A DNA stretch of 64,000 nt, taken from contig JAQSEB010000109.1 in NCBI GenBank assembly GCA_030063045.1, forward strand, positions 310,001 through 374,000, read 5' to 3'. Position numbers and translations under genes: made by a program. This stretch comes from Pratylenchus scribneri. Taxonomy: Eukaryota > Nematoda > Chromadorea > Rhabditida > Pratylenchidae. Below are positions 30,956 through 45,080 of the stretch, piece after piece (position 1 is the stretch's first letter; each line of letters starts with the position of its first letter). The notes beneath the pieces are model-generated. The model made no database searches. It had not been told where the DNA came from and saw only the letters and a program-made list of their open reading frames with translations.

Positions 30956-33900
30956 CTATTGCTCGTCCTCAAGCACGTAGACCTTTGGTGAGTTGCTCTT
31001 GTTGGTCACGACGGAGCTGCGATGCTTGGCACGGATCAGGTGAAGGCTGAAATTTTTTGTGAAATTTTTATTATTTAATTTTTAAATTTTTATTCTTTCG
31101 GGATAGATAGGGTCTTAAATGTGATTTACTTAGCTAATTGAAAACACATTTTTCTTAGTTAATCGAAAACACATTTTTCTTAGTTAATCGAAAACACATT
31201 TTTCTTAGTTAATCGAAAACACATTTTTCTTAGTTAATCGAAAACACATTTTGCTTAGTTAATCGAAAACACATTTTTCTTAGTTAACCGAAAACACATT
31301 TTTCTTAGTTAATCGAAAACACATTTTTCTTAGTTAATCGAAAACACATTTTACTTAGTTAATCGAAAACATATTTTGCTTAGTTAATCGAAAATATTTC
31401 CCTTAATTAATCGAAAATACATTTTTCTTAGTTCAAAATCACTTTCTTAAGTTAAACGAAAACACATTTAAATAATAAAAAATACATTTTCTTAACAGCT
31501 GCTTACAAAAATTTTTTCGAGGTTGCTGTTGACTGACCCCCATTTGTCATCTTGATTTTTATCAATACCTGCTCTCCGCTTGGTCAGCCCGTCCTTCGGC
31601 ATCTTCCAACTCGCGTTGGTAGCGGCGCACACGTTGCAAGTTTTGCATTGTGACGGCTTCCTGTAAAATGTCAAAAATATTTAAATGAGATTTTTAAGCC
31701 AATTCTTAAACGAACCGCTTCGCCGAGTTGACGTTTCTGGATGTTCAACTTCTCCAGAAGACGGTCGGCGGTGTCGGTAGCCATCACGAAGTTCTTGTGC
31801 TCCTCGTCAATTTGCATTTGCATTTCCCTGTGAGGAAATGAGATTTGAATCAAAAATAATACGAATTCTGATTAATTTTAAAATGCAAAAACAAAATTTT
31901 TTTGATTAATTCTTCCGAAAAATTAAAATCCTATTTATTCTGATTAATTCTGAAATGTTAAAATCTGGAATTTAAAAATCAAAATTCTAAATTCCATGAA
32001 TTTTTAATCAGTAAGGAAAAGAAATAATACTTGATGCGGCGATCCTTCTTGCGCAAAGCATTTTGTGTCTCCTTGTGGCGTCGGGTCTCCTCATCCAATG
32101 CAGTCTCCAAATCGCGAATGCGAGTCTCCAGCTTGGCGATGACACGCTTTCCGCCCAATAGAGCAGCGGCCTCGGCCTCTTGGATTTGCACTTGCAATTG
32201 TTTGACCTGTTCCTCCAGAGATTTGCGCAATGCATCAATCTTCATCGAATGCTCTTGCTCTTCATGCAACTGCTCGACGGCGCGAGCAGCGTCGGCAAGA
32301 GCGCGGTTGGCACTGGAAATTTGGTATCCATTTTTAAAAATCTATTTTAAATTAATTAAAAAAGTGGCCAACCGTTCATCGGCAGCGTGCAACTGAAAAT
32401 TTATAAAAATTATTTCATAAAATTCATTCCCGACTAATTTATATTATAGTGGATATATCCGATTTGCTATTCAACATTTTCTTTTGATTATTTTTACAGA
32501 AATTTCTTTCAATTTAATTTTAGGCATTAAATATATATTTAATTTTTAAATATTTTTTAGCAATTTTATTGTTCCAATTTTTTGTCAATGAAAAAATCAT
32601 TCAAAAATAAATAAATATTTTAATTATTTTTTTAAAAAACAAAAAAAAAATAAATTTCTTTTGCTTACAACAAATCGACTTATCCTTTTACTTAAATTTA
32701 ATCATTTTCATTTTCACTCACCTCTTTGGTGGCCTCGTCCAAATCCGCTTGTGCAGTGGACAACTCCGTCTCCAGCTTGTTCTTGATTGCGGTCAAATTG
32801 TTGTTGATGGATTGCAAATCGTTGATTCGGCCATGAGCCTCTTCCAAGTCCATTTCGGCTTGTTTTCGTGCACGCACAGCATTGTCCAATGCCGTCTTGC
32901 ATTCCTCCAGCTCGGCGGCCAGCGCAGACACTTTGCGTTGGGCCAAAGCGTATTGGTCGAGGGTTTGTTGGAGTTGGCGTTGGGTGTCCTCCAAGCTGGC
33001 TTGCAACACTTTGAGTTGTTCACTCTGCTTCTTGATGGTCTTCTGTGCTTCGATGTTGGCACGGTTCAAGTTGTCTAGAATTTATAATTTTTATTTTTTA
33101 AATTTTTATATTTTATAAATTTTTTTAATAATTTCTATTACTAAAATTTTACTTTTTTTTTTAAATTTTTTATGTTATAGTCGATTAAGTTTTGAACTAT
33201 GGCCAAATAGATTGATTAGGAACAATTTTATTTATAAATTTTAAAATACTTCGATTTTAAAGTTAATTTGAACTTAAGTTAAGTGTTAAGTCTAATGGCC
33301 AACTGAAATTTCAATTTTATACCGGTCTAACGTTTTTAAAAATAATTAAATCTGGTCTGGCATTTCCCCATCTGATAAATCAACAACGTGGAATAGAATG
33401 TGTAAGCCATTCATCGTAAATTACTAAAACAAGAATCGGCTACAACTTTAAAATTTTCTATTCCAAAAATCTTATTAATTTTTATTTAAAATTATTTCCA
33501 TTTATAAATTCATTTTTTAACTTTTTTATAATTATCTAAAATTATTTCCCTCCAACTCACCAATGGTCATTTCCAATTCGGCAATTTCGGCCTGGTACTT
33601 CTTCTTCAGACGCGAAATTTCAGCCTTCATTCGGGCTTCGGCATCGGCCAATGCCGCTGTCAGGCGATCAATTTCGAATTGCATATTCTTGCGCAAATTC
33701 TCAATTTCCTCTTCCTTCTCTTGCAAGCGGCGTTCCATTTCAATGCGCAACGCTTGCAATTCGGCCAGAGCACGATGGGCACGGTTTTCGGCATCACGGC
33801 GAGCGGCATCCGCTTCCTAAAAATTAGAATTAATTTATTAAAAATTAATTATTTAAAATATGCCTTGAGGGCAGTTTGCAGTTCGCGAATTTCGCCAGCC

Positions 33901-36900
33901 AAACGGGCATTTTCCAAGTCCAATTCGTGCAATTTGCGGTTGGCATCGGCCAAGGCCTCCTTTGCTTCGTGCAAGTCGTCTTAAAAAATATGGTGAATTA
34001 ATTATTAATTTAGAGCTATTTTTGTAAGAATTCAATTTTCCATTTCAGTATTAAAATTAATATAATTATTCTGAATTCAGATTATCTGTTTCAAAATGAA
34101 TCAAAATTCTTATTTTAAAATATCAGGACAGGAATAAAAAAAATGGGAATTCTTATTCATTTTTAATTAAAAATCTAATAATCTAACCTTGCAATTTCTT
34201 GTTCTCGCGAGCCAAGGCCTCCTTTTGTTCGACTGCCTTTTCGTACAGATGCTTCATCTTCTGCAACTCGGCCAATGCGCCGCGCAACTCGCGTTGACTA
34301 AATTAACAAATTTTTAGATTTTTTAAAAATAAAAAGTTATTTTTTCCAAAATTTTTTTGACTCACGTGTTCTCCAATTCGACGGTCAGCTCGTCGATGCG
34401 TTGCTTCAATTCCGCAACAGTGCGTTCCAATTGCTCTTTGGCACGTTCCAAAATGGCAATCGTGTTCTGTGCCTTCTCCAAATCCACAATCAGCACTTCG
34501 ACCTAAAAGGCCCGAAATTTTGATTTATTTTTCTATCTTTTAGTGATTACCTCAGATTGCAATCGGGATTTGGCCTTCTCCAATTGGGAAATCTTCTGGA
34601 GCGAAATTTCGATTTGCTCCTCGTATTCCGCCTGTTTTTGCATCATCTTTTTGCGCAAATCCTCCACTTCCTCGTGGTGAAGTGCAACTTCGGCGTCGAA
34701 TTTGCTCTTCCATTGCGAGATTTCCGTATTGGCCAACGAGAGTTTGTGCTCGGCTTCCTAAATATAATGAAAAATTTAATTTTTGAAAATTGAATTAAAT
34801 GATTTTTTTGTCAATTTTTTTTTCACATTTCAATGATCGGGAACTGAATGAAATGATAGATATAGGTTTTTGGTCGAAATGAAAAAGAGATAAAAAAAAA
34901 AGTAAATTTAAACCTTTTTATATCTAATTTTATTAAATAGAGTAGAATTCAAAAAGTCTAACATTAAAATAATTGATTTATTTTTTTATAAAGCATTATT
35001 AATTGAAATGTTACACAGAATTAATCAGTCAAAAAATAATTTGAACCCTTTTTACATCCAATTAACTTTTTATTATTTATTAGTTAGATAAAATTGAAAT
35101 TTCTATTAAAAATGCTGATTCATCAGTTAAAAAATTACATTTCCTAATTTCAAGAATGTTTTATTTTTTCCCTTTAAATATCCTAATTAAATGAATTCTA
35201 TCAAATTTAGAAAAAATTTTCTCAAACAAAATTAAATTCTTTAGAGATCAAAATTAAGAAGTTAAAAACTCGATTTTATCAAATATTTTCCAAAATTAAT
35301 AAAAATTTTAATTTTCTTTTTTTATTCTCTCACCGATCGTGCAGCGGATTCCTCGTCCAAGGCGGTTCGCACGGCGTCCAATTCGAGTTGGACTTGATGC
35401 AATTGGGCTTGCATTTGGGAGCGTTCACGTTCGGCATCTTCCAAACGACGACGGGCCTCTTCGAGTTGTTGGGCCAATTGGTATTTGACGTGTTGCAAAT
35501 TGTCCAATTGCACCTTTTGGTCGTGCACTTCCTTGAGCAAATCTTCAATTGGAATATGGAAATATTTAGAATCGGAAGAAAAATATAATTGTAAATAAAA
35601 ATAAAATCATAAAAAATGAAATTTTATAAAATATGCAAATTGAATTAAAATTAATTATGACACTTATTTCCATTAGAGGTAGAGAAATTGTGCGCTCTAG
35701 ATTTTAGATTGACTTATAAGAATTCAATTAATCGGCTGATTTTGGGTATTCTTCAATTATGAATATTGTTTGAAATACTTTCGAAAATTTTTTAAAAATT
35801 TATTGAGTATTGATTCAAGGTTGGCATTTGGAATACCGATAAAGTTAGTTCCCAATATATCCCTAAATTATTCAAATTCAATGGTATTGGCTTACAGGGT
35901 TTATCTTAATGATCCCAAAAAGATCAAAAGCCCTAGAAACAGAATAGAGCCATTCTATTATAATATATTTGATATAGAGGCACTCCTTGGGATTGTGGAT
36001 GATCAAACGCTGGGTATGGAAAAAATAACTATTGTACTGACTATTACCGATGGATTTGACTATATTCTGACTCATTAATTAAATAGAAATATCAATGGGA
36101 TTACTAATTGTAATACTGTGCCGAACTGGCATTTTTATCTTATTTTACTGAATCTTTCTTAATTAGCTCACCGTTATTCTCGGCTTGAAGGCGTTGGCGT
36201 TGTTGGGCCAGATCGTTGACATGCTTGTTCAAGTCCTCGACCTTGTTGGCCAAATCGATGGCTTGAGCCTCGAAACGTTCGGCTGCTTTCTCGGCGGCAT
36301 GCTTTAAATTTTGGTGAGTTTTAGCTTAAATTCCCTTAAGCTTTGCTGACCTTCTCCTTTTGGACTTGGTCAATGGTGGCGGTCAACTCAATCACTTCAT
36401 GCTGGAGGCGTTGGCGTTCACGGTCGATCCTTTAAAAAATGGTGGAATTTTGAGGATAATAAAATTAATTTTAAGAAATATGAATTGTCACAAATATTCT
36501 TTATAGAACTAATAATTATCATTATGCTCTTTTAATATTCCATTGGATATTATTTTATAACCCTTTCAAAATTGGATAAATTTGTGGTTTAGCACTTTAA
36601 TTTGTGGACATTAAACAAATTTTAGCTAATTTTGTAGAGCTTTGGTGAATTAAGAAATACTATATTTTAAAAATGACCCTGCCTGGTACTTATGGGTACA
36701 CTAAATAGAGTTAAAAATGATTTCAAATACAATATCCAAATTATTAGTAACTAAGACCTTAAAATTGATTTTTGTAAAAGTTAACTATTAAACTAATTTT
36801 AGGTTGTCAAATTTTCATTAATCTGAAATAAATCAATTTCAATGAGGTAATTTCGAAAAAGAACGAATTTTTGACCACAAATTTTATTCGATTTATTTGA

Positions 36901-38134
36901 CTCTTGATAAGCCAAATTCCAACATTTACCAAGGGGAGAGATCACAGTGGGAAATTGTTGGCTTTACCCAGATGGACAAATATGTCCAAAATAAGGTCAA
37001 AACAGAAAACACTCCATCCTTTACTCCCATAAAATGCAAAATACTGACTTGGCATTCTTCTTCTGGAGCCCCTCAATTTGCTCATTATAGTCCAAGCATG
37101 CATCGTTGTGCTTTTTGCGAAGCACATTCAATGCATCCTCAGCCTCCAATTGCGACTCTTCCAACAATTTGCGCAATTTTTGCAATTCGGCTTCACGTTT
37201 TCGGTTGGCCTCGATCTTTAGTGGGAATGAATTTTTTCAAAAAATTTGTAAAAATTAAAAAATTTTAATTATTTTTTTCCGAAAAATTTAATATTTTTCT
37301 AATTTTTGTCCTCTCTGACTTGTTGGTCGGTGGTTCCTTCGGCGTCCTCTGTAAAAAGAAGAAAAAAAATTTAATTTGAAAAATTAAAAAATTTTCCACT
37401 GACCGAGGCGATCGGTCAATGCAATGAGTTGGACGCTCAGATCGGCACGTTCGCGCTCAATCTTAAAAAATAGGAAGGATTTATAATTTTTTCGATGTAT
37501 TTTCTTTTAATGAATTTTGTGTCCTTAAATTTAGCCAATTTTAATAGAGCCTTTTCAGTGTTCGAAATGGCCAAATTTTGCCAGTATATGGGTAAATGAC
37601 ATTCATTGAATCTGAGGCCATAAAATTTTGCTAGAGATTTTCCATGTCTAATCAAATTAGAACTAATTTTACGGTAACCCTATTATATGTCTCAATAAGA
37701 AAATTATATTAAAAAATTATTTGGCCAAACTACTTACGCGATTGCGCAGCTCGCGTTCACTTTCGAGGTCCTCTTGCAAAAGACGGATTTTGTCCTCCAA
37801 ACGGGTCAAGCTGCCCAAGTCAGCGACCGACCTGTAATGTGTGAGGAAAAATTATGCAATAATTTTGGAAATTTTGTGTTATTTTAATTCTAGAATTAAA
37901 AAATAAAATAAATGTTAATCAAAAATTTATTTGATTATTTAGATTTAAAAATTTTTTTTCTTTTTTTTTCACATTTATATATATATTTTCAAATTAAATT
38001 TAATAAAATTTCCATATATTTTATTTTTACATTGCTCCGAATGGGGCACCGCCAGCAAAAGCGCTCATCGAGGGCGATCGGTAGAGGGCGCCAGCATTGG
38101 CCATGCTCGGTGAACGGTACAAGGAGTTGGACAT
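30956..38134 (-). CDS. unc-15: paramyosin, 19 exons
   Basis: Exons: 38031-38134, 37738-37831, 37404-37461, 37320-37348, 37049-37215, 36351-36429, 36172-36301, 35334-35542, 34551-34757, 34366-34502, 34188-34297, 33864-33979, 33561-33816, 32722-33074, 32373-32392, 32031-32312, 31716-31827, 31569-31660 and 30956-31046. They total 2646 bases, or 881 residues, about the length of the C. elegans protein. A non-helical head with two Y-R-S-P-S-M repeats precedes a coiled-coil rod over nearly the whole length, then a short tail ending VYVLEDEQ. Paramyosin forms the core of invertebrate thick filaments in body-wall and pharyngeal muscle, and head SPSM motifs are known phosphorylation sites. Intron 12 uses a GC donor and exon 15 is only 20 bases. 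Intron 18 holds a minisatellite. A minus-strand TTTTTTCTAG upstream (near 38235) could be a 5' UTR or trans-splice acceptor. Confidence 0.97.
31125..31485. repeat. 25-bp minisatellite in paramyosin intron 18
   Basis: About 12 copies of a 25-base unit built of TTAGTTAATCG followed by AAAACACATTTTTC run through the intron, becoming degenerate towards the right end. Its core and the TTAATC word are shared with the array at 13.5-14.0 kb on the opposite strand. Confidence 0.95.
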
Positions 38135-41100
38135 TTTTAGATGGTTTTTTAGTCCTCAGGAGAATTTTATTTGGGTCAATTTAGTTTTTTTGATGCGCAG
38201 CAAGCAACAAAAATCAGCACAAAATCAACACGGCTAGAAAAAATAATTTAATTCATTTTTTGAAGAAAATTATTTATAAATAAGAAAAATTCGCTAAAAA
38301 TATCTCGGTTGGTCAATATTTTCAGAAATATTTTTCATCTCATTTTGTTGGTCTTTAGCCTTGAAATTTAGCCCTCCAAAAAATTTCTCACAAAATCACA
38401 AGATCCCAAAATTAAGATTGGATGGAATTTGCGTGGGGGAGCATCATTTGAGTTGGAAAAAATAACAAAGCTGCCAAATTCTGAGCCAAACAGATGTGAG
38501 AGGAAAGAAAAAATGAGGACAGTAAAAGTAGGTTTGAAGTAAAAAATCAAGAAAAGTCAGAAGAATGGATGGATGTGGATGGAGATGAATGGAATGAGTC
38601 GGATCCATTTTAGCCGATAAGAAAAGAGCCAATCAAGATTCCATAAAGCGGAATTGTGAAAGCAAAATGAGCCGTCATTTGTTGAGGCAAATGGAATGAA
38701 TGAGTGGGTGAATTTCCCCATTGATAAACCAGCCTATTGGGCACAACAAATGTTGTTGATCTATTAGATTGGCGGAAAAGGGGATATATGGAGAATGGGA
38801 AGAGTCAGAACGGAAGTGAATTGAAGAGAGCAAAATAAGTTTGTCCGCCGGCTGAAATTAGTCAGCAACCTAGATATCATCCCACAATACAATAGCCAAT
38901 TGGTCAACCATGGTCATTGAAGGGGAAGATAATAAGAGGCAATTAATTGAATGGAATTTGAGGTAATCGAGGTAAATTGGAGGCAAAAAATATGGATAGA
39001 CATGTGTAAAATATACAATGGCCTAAAAAGTGAAAACACAATTCTGATTTGCTAAAAACACAAATTCTTATTTGTAAAAACACAAATTCTGATTTATAAA
39101 AACACAAATTCTGATTTATAAAAACACAAATTCTTATTTGTAAAAACACAAATTCTGATTTATAAAAACACAAATTCTGATTTATAAAAACACAAATTCT
39201 TATTTGTAAAAACACAAATTCTGATTTATAAAAACACAAATTCTGATTTATAAAAACACAAATTCTGATTTGTTAAAAACACAAATTCTGATTTGCTTAA
39301 AAACACAAATTCTGATTTGCTAAAAATATAAAATTCTGATTTTTTAAAAAAACAAATTCTGATTTGCTTAAAAACACAAATTCTGATTTGTTAAAAACAC
39401 AAATTCTGTTTGCTAAAAACACAAATTCTGATTTGTTAAAAACACAAATTCTGTTTGCTAAAAACACAAATTCTGATTTGTTAAAAACACAAATTCTGTT
39501 TGCTAAAAACACAAATTCTGATTTGTTAAAAACACAAATTCTGTTTGCTAAAAACACAAATTCTGATTTGTAAAAATACAAAAACACAAATTCTGATTTG
39601 TTAAAAACACAAATTCTGATTTGTAAATACACAAAAACACAAATTCTGATTTATAAAAACACAAATTCTGATTTGTTAAAAACACAAATTCTGATTTGAG
39701 AAAAACACAAATTCTGATTACGAGAAATACAAATTTATATGCGAAAAGGACAAATCTGACGGACTGGGGTAATAAAATAAATAATAATAAAAAAGATATG
39801 AGCGAAAAAGAGCTTATACCTTATAGCATGTACATAAAAAATATATTCTGCGAATGAGATAAATTGATTTTTAATTATTAGGGATATTAATGGTTGATGA
39901 AATATCCTTTAAACTCTATCCAAAGATTGTGCCAAAAATATGCTAAAAATGGGAGCGATGGTTATTTGGTGAAAGTATAGGAATTTGGGGCTGGGAGCTG
40001 GGACTGGGAGTTGGGTGAGAAAGGGAATTTTAAATGATTATGATTAATAATAATGGGGATTGGAAATTGACTTCCTTTCCATTCTATTGGAATCAGGATT
40101 CAAAAGGAGGGGCCCTGAGGCTGATTGGAACAACGAACAAAAGTTGAAGGCAACCCCCAGGAAAGAATGATGAAATGGGAATGCCTTTTGCTTCTTCCAA
40201 CCGGCATTTCTCTCGGAAGCTTCTTCGATGCGGGGGCGGAAATTCCTGTTGATCCATTCCTCAATATCCAACTTTATAATAGTTTTGCTGCCACCATTGA
40301 ATAGGTGGTTTGTCGTTGTTGCCGTCAGCAAATCAAAGGGAGGGAGGGAGCAAGAGAGAAGCAAATGGCAACAGACGGTGTTATAAAGAGGGATTTGGGG
40401 AGGGAGATCGCTGGATTTGCTGCCGTCAGCAGCTTGTGGAATTGGGTATAAAACAAATGTTAACAAAATGGATTGAGGGAAATGAGAAGAAGCTGGATGA
40501 TGGGGCCGTGAATAAACCGCCGAAAAATGAGAAAAGATGCGAAAGGAGGAAAATGGTTTGAGGAAAATGATGGGGACGACTAAAAGTAAAATGGGTGGGT
40601 GGATAAATGGAAGCCAAGATGTGGATCCAAGTTAAAGGGGACCGAAATGAGTTGGATCTACCGAAAAAAAAACAAAAAAATCTGTGTCAGTTGTTAAGCG
40701 GCAGTGAAAAATTCAAAAGAGAAAAGAAGTTGGAGGGGGGGAGAGGGATTTGGTACTCAAGCAAAGTTGGGGCCATGGTGATTTGGATGGGGAAAAGAAG
40801 GGATATGGATCAGAATCGCAAGTAAAAGACCCTAAAGATAGCGAGAGGCAGCTGTCCCTTTTTATTTTTACTCCTTGGTCCCTTTTGCTTTGGGTTTTGG
40901 CCCAGATTTTCCTTGGACCCACCCCACTGCTCCATCCCGCCGGTTTTTGGTGCAAGTGCAATTTATCTTATTCTTCTTCCCAATGAATGCAAGGCAGATT
41001 GACAGCCACTTTCCTGAACTAAATCTCGATCCTAGTAAAAGCTTGAATGTTTGGTTGAATGCTTTTTACCGAGAAAAAGGAAAAAAGGTGTCTCTTTCTC

Positions 41101-42721
41101 ATATGTAATGGGGAATGGAGAATGGGTGCCCAATGAACTGATTAATAAGAAAGAAAAAAGAGAAATGCGGAAAGAGTTTAGAGGGATTTTTAGCCAGATT
41201 TATAGTTTTTAATTACAGAGTCAAATTGAAATAAATAAATGAATAAATTGTAGAATTAATTTCAATTTTCTCAAACATATTGATTCATAATCAAAAATAT
41301 TTATTGTTAATTTTGAATATTTAATAGATTCCGAAATATCGAAGATTTTTTATTTTAATTCGTAAACATAATTAATTAAAAATGTAAAACAAATTTAATA
41401 AAAAAAAACATTTTTCTTAATTAATAAAGGAAATGAGAAATGATGCTTTTAAAATTAAAAAATTTTCAACCTATAAATTGGGATGATCATTTATATACTG
41501 AGGCAATTTGTATTATTTTTAGCGCAGAAAAAATTTCGTTCCAGCAGGATATCGCGAAAAATAAAATATTTTCAAAAAAAAAGAATACAAAATAATTTCT
41601 CTTCGCAAATTAAATTAGTCTCATATGAATTGGTTGGCAAATGCGCATATTAAATGATTCGGCAATTCGATATATTATTTATTTGGAATCAAAAAAGATG
41701 CTGCGCAATTCTTGGGAAGACAAAAAACTAATAAGCCATATCCCCAAATATTTAAAGGGGAAAAAATTTTGTTGCTACTCCCTGATGCCCTCTCATATTT
41801 CAGAGCTGATTAACCGGCTGCTTTTTAGTTGGATCGACTTTTCCCTCCAATTTCCTCCCTTTATTCCGCTTTCTTTCCCTGGGGCCAACACAAATTTGCC
41901 TTGTCCCCCCCAATATAAAAAATCCATTAGTCCCACTCCTGTCTTTTCTTTGACTCAATCCCCGCTTCTGCTGGGCCTCAATATTTTCTCGATCCATTCA
42001 GTCCATTGAAATTCGCTGCTTTGGATCAGAGGCACATATTCTTCTCTGCTCTCATTTGTTTTGTGTTGGGAAAATGTGAACTCTCTGATAAAATTTCTTG
42101 CCCTTCTGTTTCTGGGCCCAAAATACTCTGCTAATGGATGAAGCACACACAATGTGTAATGGATGGAAGAGTTTTTTTGTCTTCATCTTGTTTATCCAAG
42201 GCTAATGCTTTTAAATGTGTAGGCGAAGAACTGAGCTTTTTTCGCTTTTTATTGGTTTCCCTTTGGCTTTTGCGATTTTGTCCTCACGATTCTCGAAATT
42301 GAAAGTGAAAATGAATAAAAAAAGAATAGTTTTTGTCTCAAGGTTTGAAGAGGAGAATTTAGAGGAATGAAGAGCAAAAATCAAAAAGAGATGGATTTTG
42401 GGTTAATTTTTTTTAAATGATGAATATTTATTTCCAGTAAAGGAAATATTTAATTTGCCAAAATACATTGAAATTGTTTAAAAAATTGAAATAGTTAAGT
42501 GGTATACTATCCTGATCTCCATTTTATTCGATTGATGATAGATCTTATTAAAAAAAATATTTTAACTAGCAGAAGGAATAAACAAAGAAACAACAGAGAT
42601 AATATAGATAGATAGAAATTTTTACAAAAAATAATAAAAGAAAATTCATTTATCTAATTTTCACTTTTTCGATTTTGATGAAATTTTAAAAAATTATTTC
42701 TTCAAGATATGCTGCGGCTGA
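38135..42721. other. upstream region of paramyosin, no supported gene
   Basis: This 4.6-kb region presumably contains the paramyosin promoter. It is less AT-rich than average at 38.4-39.0, 40.0-41.1 and 41.7-42.3 kb. Several open frames there (for example 40044-40466 minus, 41641-42009 plus) have no recognisable domain and no splice-consistent neighbours, so I do not call them. A minisatellite occupies 39046-39760. Confidence 0.5.
39046..39760. repeat. 22-24-bp minisatellite (AAAAACACAAATTCTGATTT)
   Basis: About 30 units of AAAAACACAAATTCTGATTT plus a 2-4-base joint (AT, GT, GTT, GCT) are arrayed head to tail. At about 39360-39580 two unit types alternate (one ends CTGATTTGTT, the other CTGTTTGCT) to make a 45-base higher-order repeat about five times. 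A lone unit occurs at about 45095-45130. Confidence 0.95.
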
Positions 42722-44037
42722 TCATTGCGGTAAAATATCAATTGTTGCTTTCTTAAAAGGGGCCAACAAAGCATCTCGATATGGACGAAAAGTCCAAATA
42801 CTTGCTAATGGGTTAAAAATGGGCAGCCAATTAATTAGCAAATAAACGAAAAATCCTTCATTCACATTCACCGCTCCTATGATTATTGTACTGATGAAAA
42901 ATAGGGCAATAAAAGCTTCCGAAATAAGTGGAAAACAAGCCTGTAAATAATTTAGAATTAATACAAATTTATTATTAATTTAAATATATTTTATAATAAA
43001 TGTATTTATTTTCGAAAGAGAAATCCTATTATTTCAAGAAAAAAAAGAATATGGATTTCCGGTAAACAGAAATATTTATTTTTAAGTTTTTTTGGAAATA
43101 TTTATGTAAAATAAAATTCTGAAATATTATTAATTTTATTGTGATTCAACTTACAATAATAATTAAGCTTTTTGTCAATTGTTTATTCAGCTCCTTCAAC
43201 CGTTCATTCATTGCATGACCGCCCACATATTTGACCATTTGTCGACCACAAAATATAATAATTGAATAGGATAATAAATAGCATAATAAAAGAATTAATG
43301 TTGAAATATTCTTTATAGATTCCTGAATGATGGATTTTAAATTTATTTAGAATTAAATCTTACATTCATTTCAAATGCTACAAATGTGATATTCTCATTA
43401 AAATCAATGAAAATATCAGAAAAATTATTCAATAACGGTTTTTTTATATTGTAATAACTGACACATGTCATTAAAAATGAACAAATTAGTGGTACAGTGA
43501 GGAAGAGCAAATATCGACATAGAGTTATTTTCATGCTTCTAAATTTTTTTATATTAAAAATATCATTAAATAAATTACCGATTTAAAACCAAATAGCGAT
43601 AAAGAAATTGAACGGCAACAGCAAAAACATCCAATTGGAAGAAAAAATGCCATAATAATACCAAAAACCACAAATATATTGGTTCTTTGAAAAATGAATG
43701 AAATAGACCAGAACGAATCAAATAGCTGTCAAATAAATTGAAAATATTTTTTCCATCTGCGTCAAGGGCAGTAGCATACTATTTACATATAATAACGGAA
43801 TTATTTAATTAATTAATTAATATCAAATAATATTTAAAACAATCTGACCGGAATTCCAATGCATAAAACGACCAAAAGTAGAATGTCCAAAATGCATGTT
43901 TGGAGCAGTACCCGACTATGGAGCCACATTTCTTTTGGTGTTCGATGAAGAATAAGCCAAAGAAGAGTGAAATTCAGCAAAAAACCCAGTGGAGGAATTA
44001 ATAGGGAATTTACATGAAAAATTAAATTCAATGTCAT
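42722..44037 (-). CDS. serpentine chemoreceptor D (Str superfamily-like), 5 exons
   Basis: Exons: 43849-44037, 43579-43778, 43364-43538, 43155-43322 and 42722-42940, giving 316 residues with intact phases. The motifs are those of A-C: HRTPKEMW after TM1, NERLKELNKQLTKS before TM6 and NPLASIWTFRPYRDAL at the TM7 end, with the same C terminus DILPQ as B and C (DVLPQ). The introns are short, without repeats. It is a clear paralogue separated from the A-C cluster by paramyosin, so the cluster was either split or seeded from here. Role as a sensory G-protein-coupled receptor is inferred from the family. Confidence 0.8.
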
Positions 44038-44734
44038 TTTTTTATTATAAAATTCTGTAAAATTTAATCATTAAATGTAATAAGTATATAGTAATTAATA
44101 GTAATTTAATTAAGTGTTAAAATCACAGTTAATCACTTTTCGATATCCATAAATTAGGTACTTATACTATACATATACTATATATACTTATGTGTTATCT
44201 GTGCTCAGATTTTTTTCGGTCACCAAGGAATAGGTAACGCTAACCCCCATTAGTCATCCGCTAGTAGGTTATAGCATCTTTATCTTTAGGGAATAGGATA
44301 TCATTTCACATATCAACCCTAAACATAATTATCTATAGATGGGACCCTTTATCAAATCTAAGCAAAAATAATATAAAAATATCTTAAACTACCAAGAATA
44401 ATTCGTTAATAGAATGTTAATCAATTTTAAAAACAATTTTAATGATATTGCGATTGTGATATCTTAAGATAATTGAAAAAGACATTTAAAAACATTATTC
44501 TGTTCTTGTGTAATTTTCATATTCAATATTGTCTGACAAATAAGACTTCACTCTCTAATTGTAAATATTGAATTAGACAACCAAAATTATTAACAGAATT
44601 TTTAGAACGTAAAAATTAATTACATTTCCAGCCCTCAAATTATAGTGGTCCAAATTTGTTTTGTTCTCTTATAAATGCGATCTTACAATATTAAGTCTCA
44701 ATTCTATGAATTAAATTTAATAAGCAGGTGAAAT

Positions 44735-45080
44735 TCACAACTTTTAATATTTATTTATTGAAAAAAATAATTTTGAGGATAAATTCATGAGAAATTAGTG
44801 AAAAAAAAGAAATGAAATTCATAACTTCAGAAGTAATATTTATTTATTGAAAAAAATAATTTTGAGAATAAATTCATGAGAAATTAGTGAAAAAAAAGAA
44901 ATGAAATTCATAACTTCAGAAGTAATATTTATTTATTGAAAAAAATAATTTTGAGAATAAATTCATGAGAAATTAGTGAAAAAAAAGAAATGAAATTCAT
45001 AACTTCAGAAGTAATATTTATTTATTGAAAAAAATAATTTTGAGAATAAATTCATGAGAAATTAGTGAAAAAAAAAAGAA
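44735..45080. repeat. 89-bp tandem repeat, nearly 4 copies
   Basis: ATAACTTCAGAAGTAATATT recurs at 44821, 44910 and 44999, exactly 89 bases apart, and a partial unit precedes the first. Units are almost identical, so amplification is recent. Confidence 0.95.

Noticed and set aside
35770..36078. 102-codon plus-strand ORF in paramyosin intron 7
   Set aside because: It has no recognisable domain, lies inside an intron on the other strand and lacks splice partners.
38943..39632. Minus- and plus-strand ORFs of 69-111 codons of repeated FYKSEFVF or KTQILFAKNTN type
   Set aside because: They arise from the 22-24-base minisatellite, which lacks stops in some frames; there is no start context, homology or splice structure.
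40044..40466. 140-codon minus-strand ORF upstream of paramyosin
   Set aside because: The composition looks like non-coding moderately GC-rich DNA and no domain or neighbour exon supports it.
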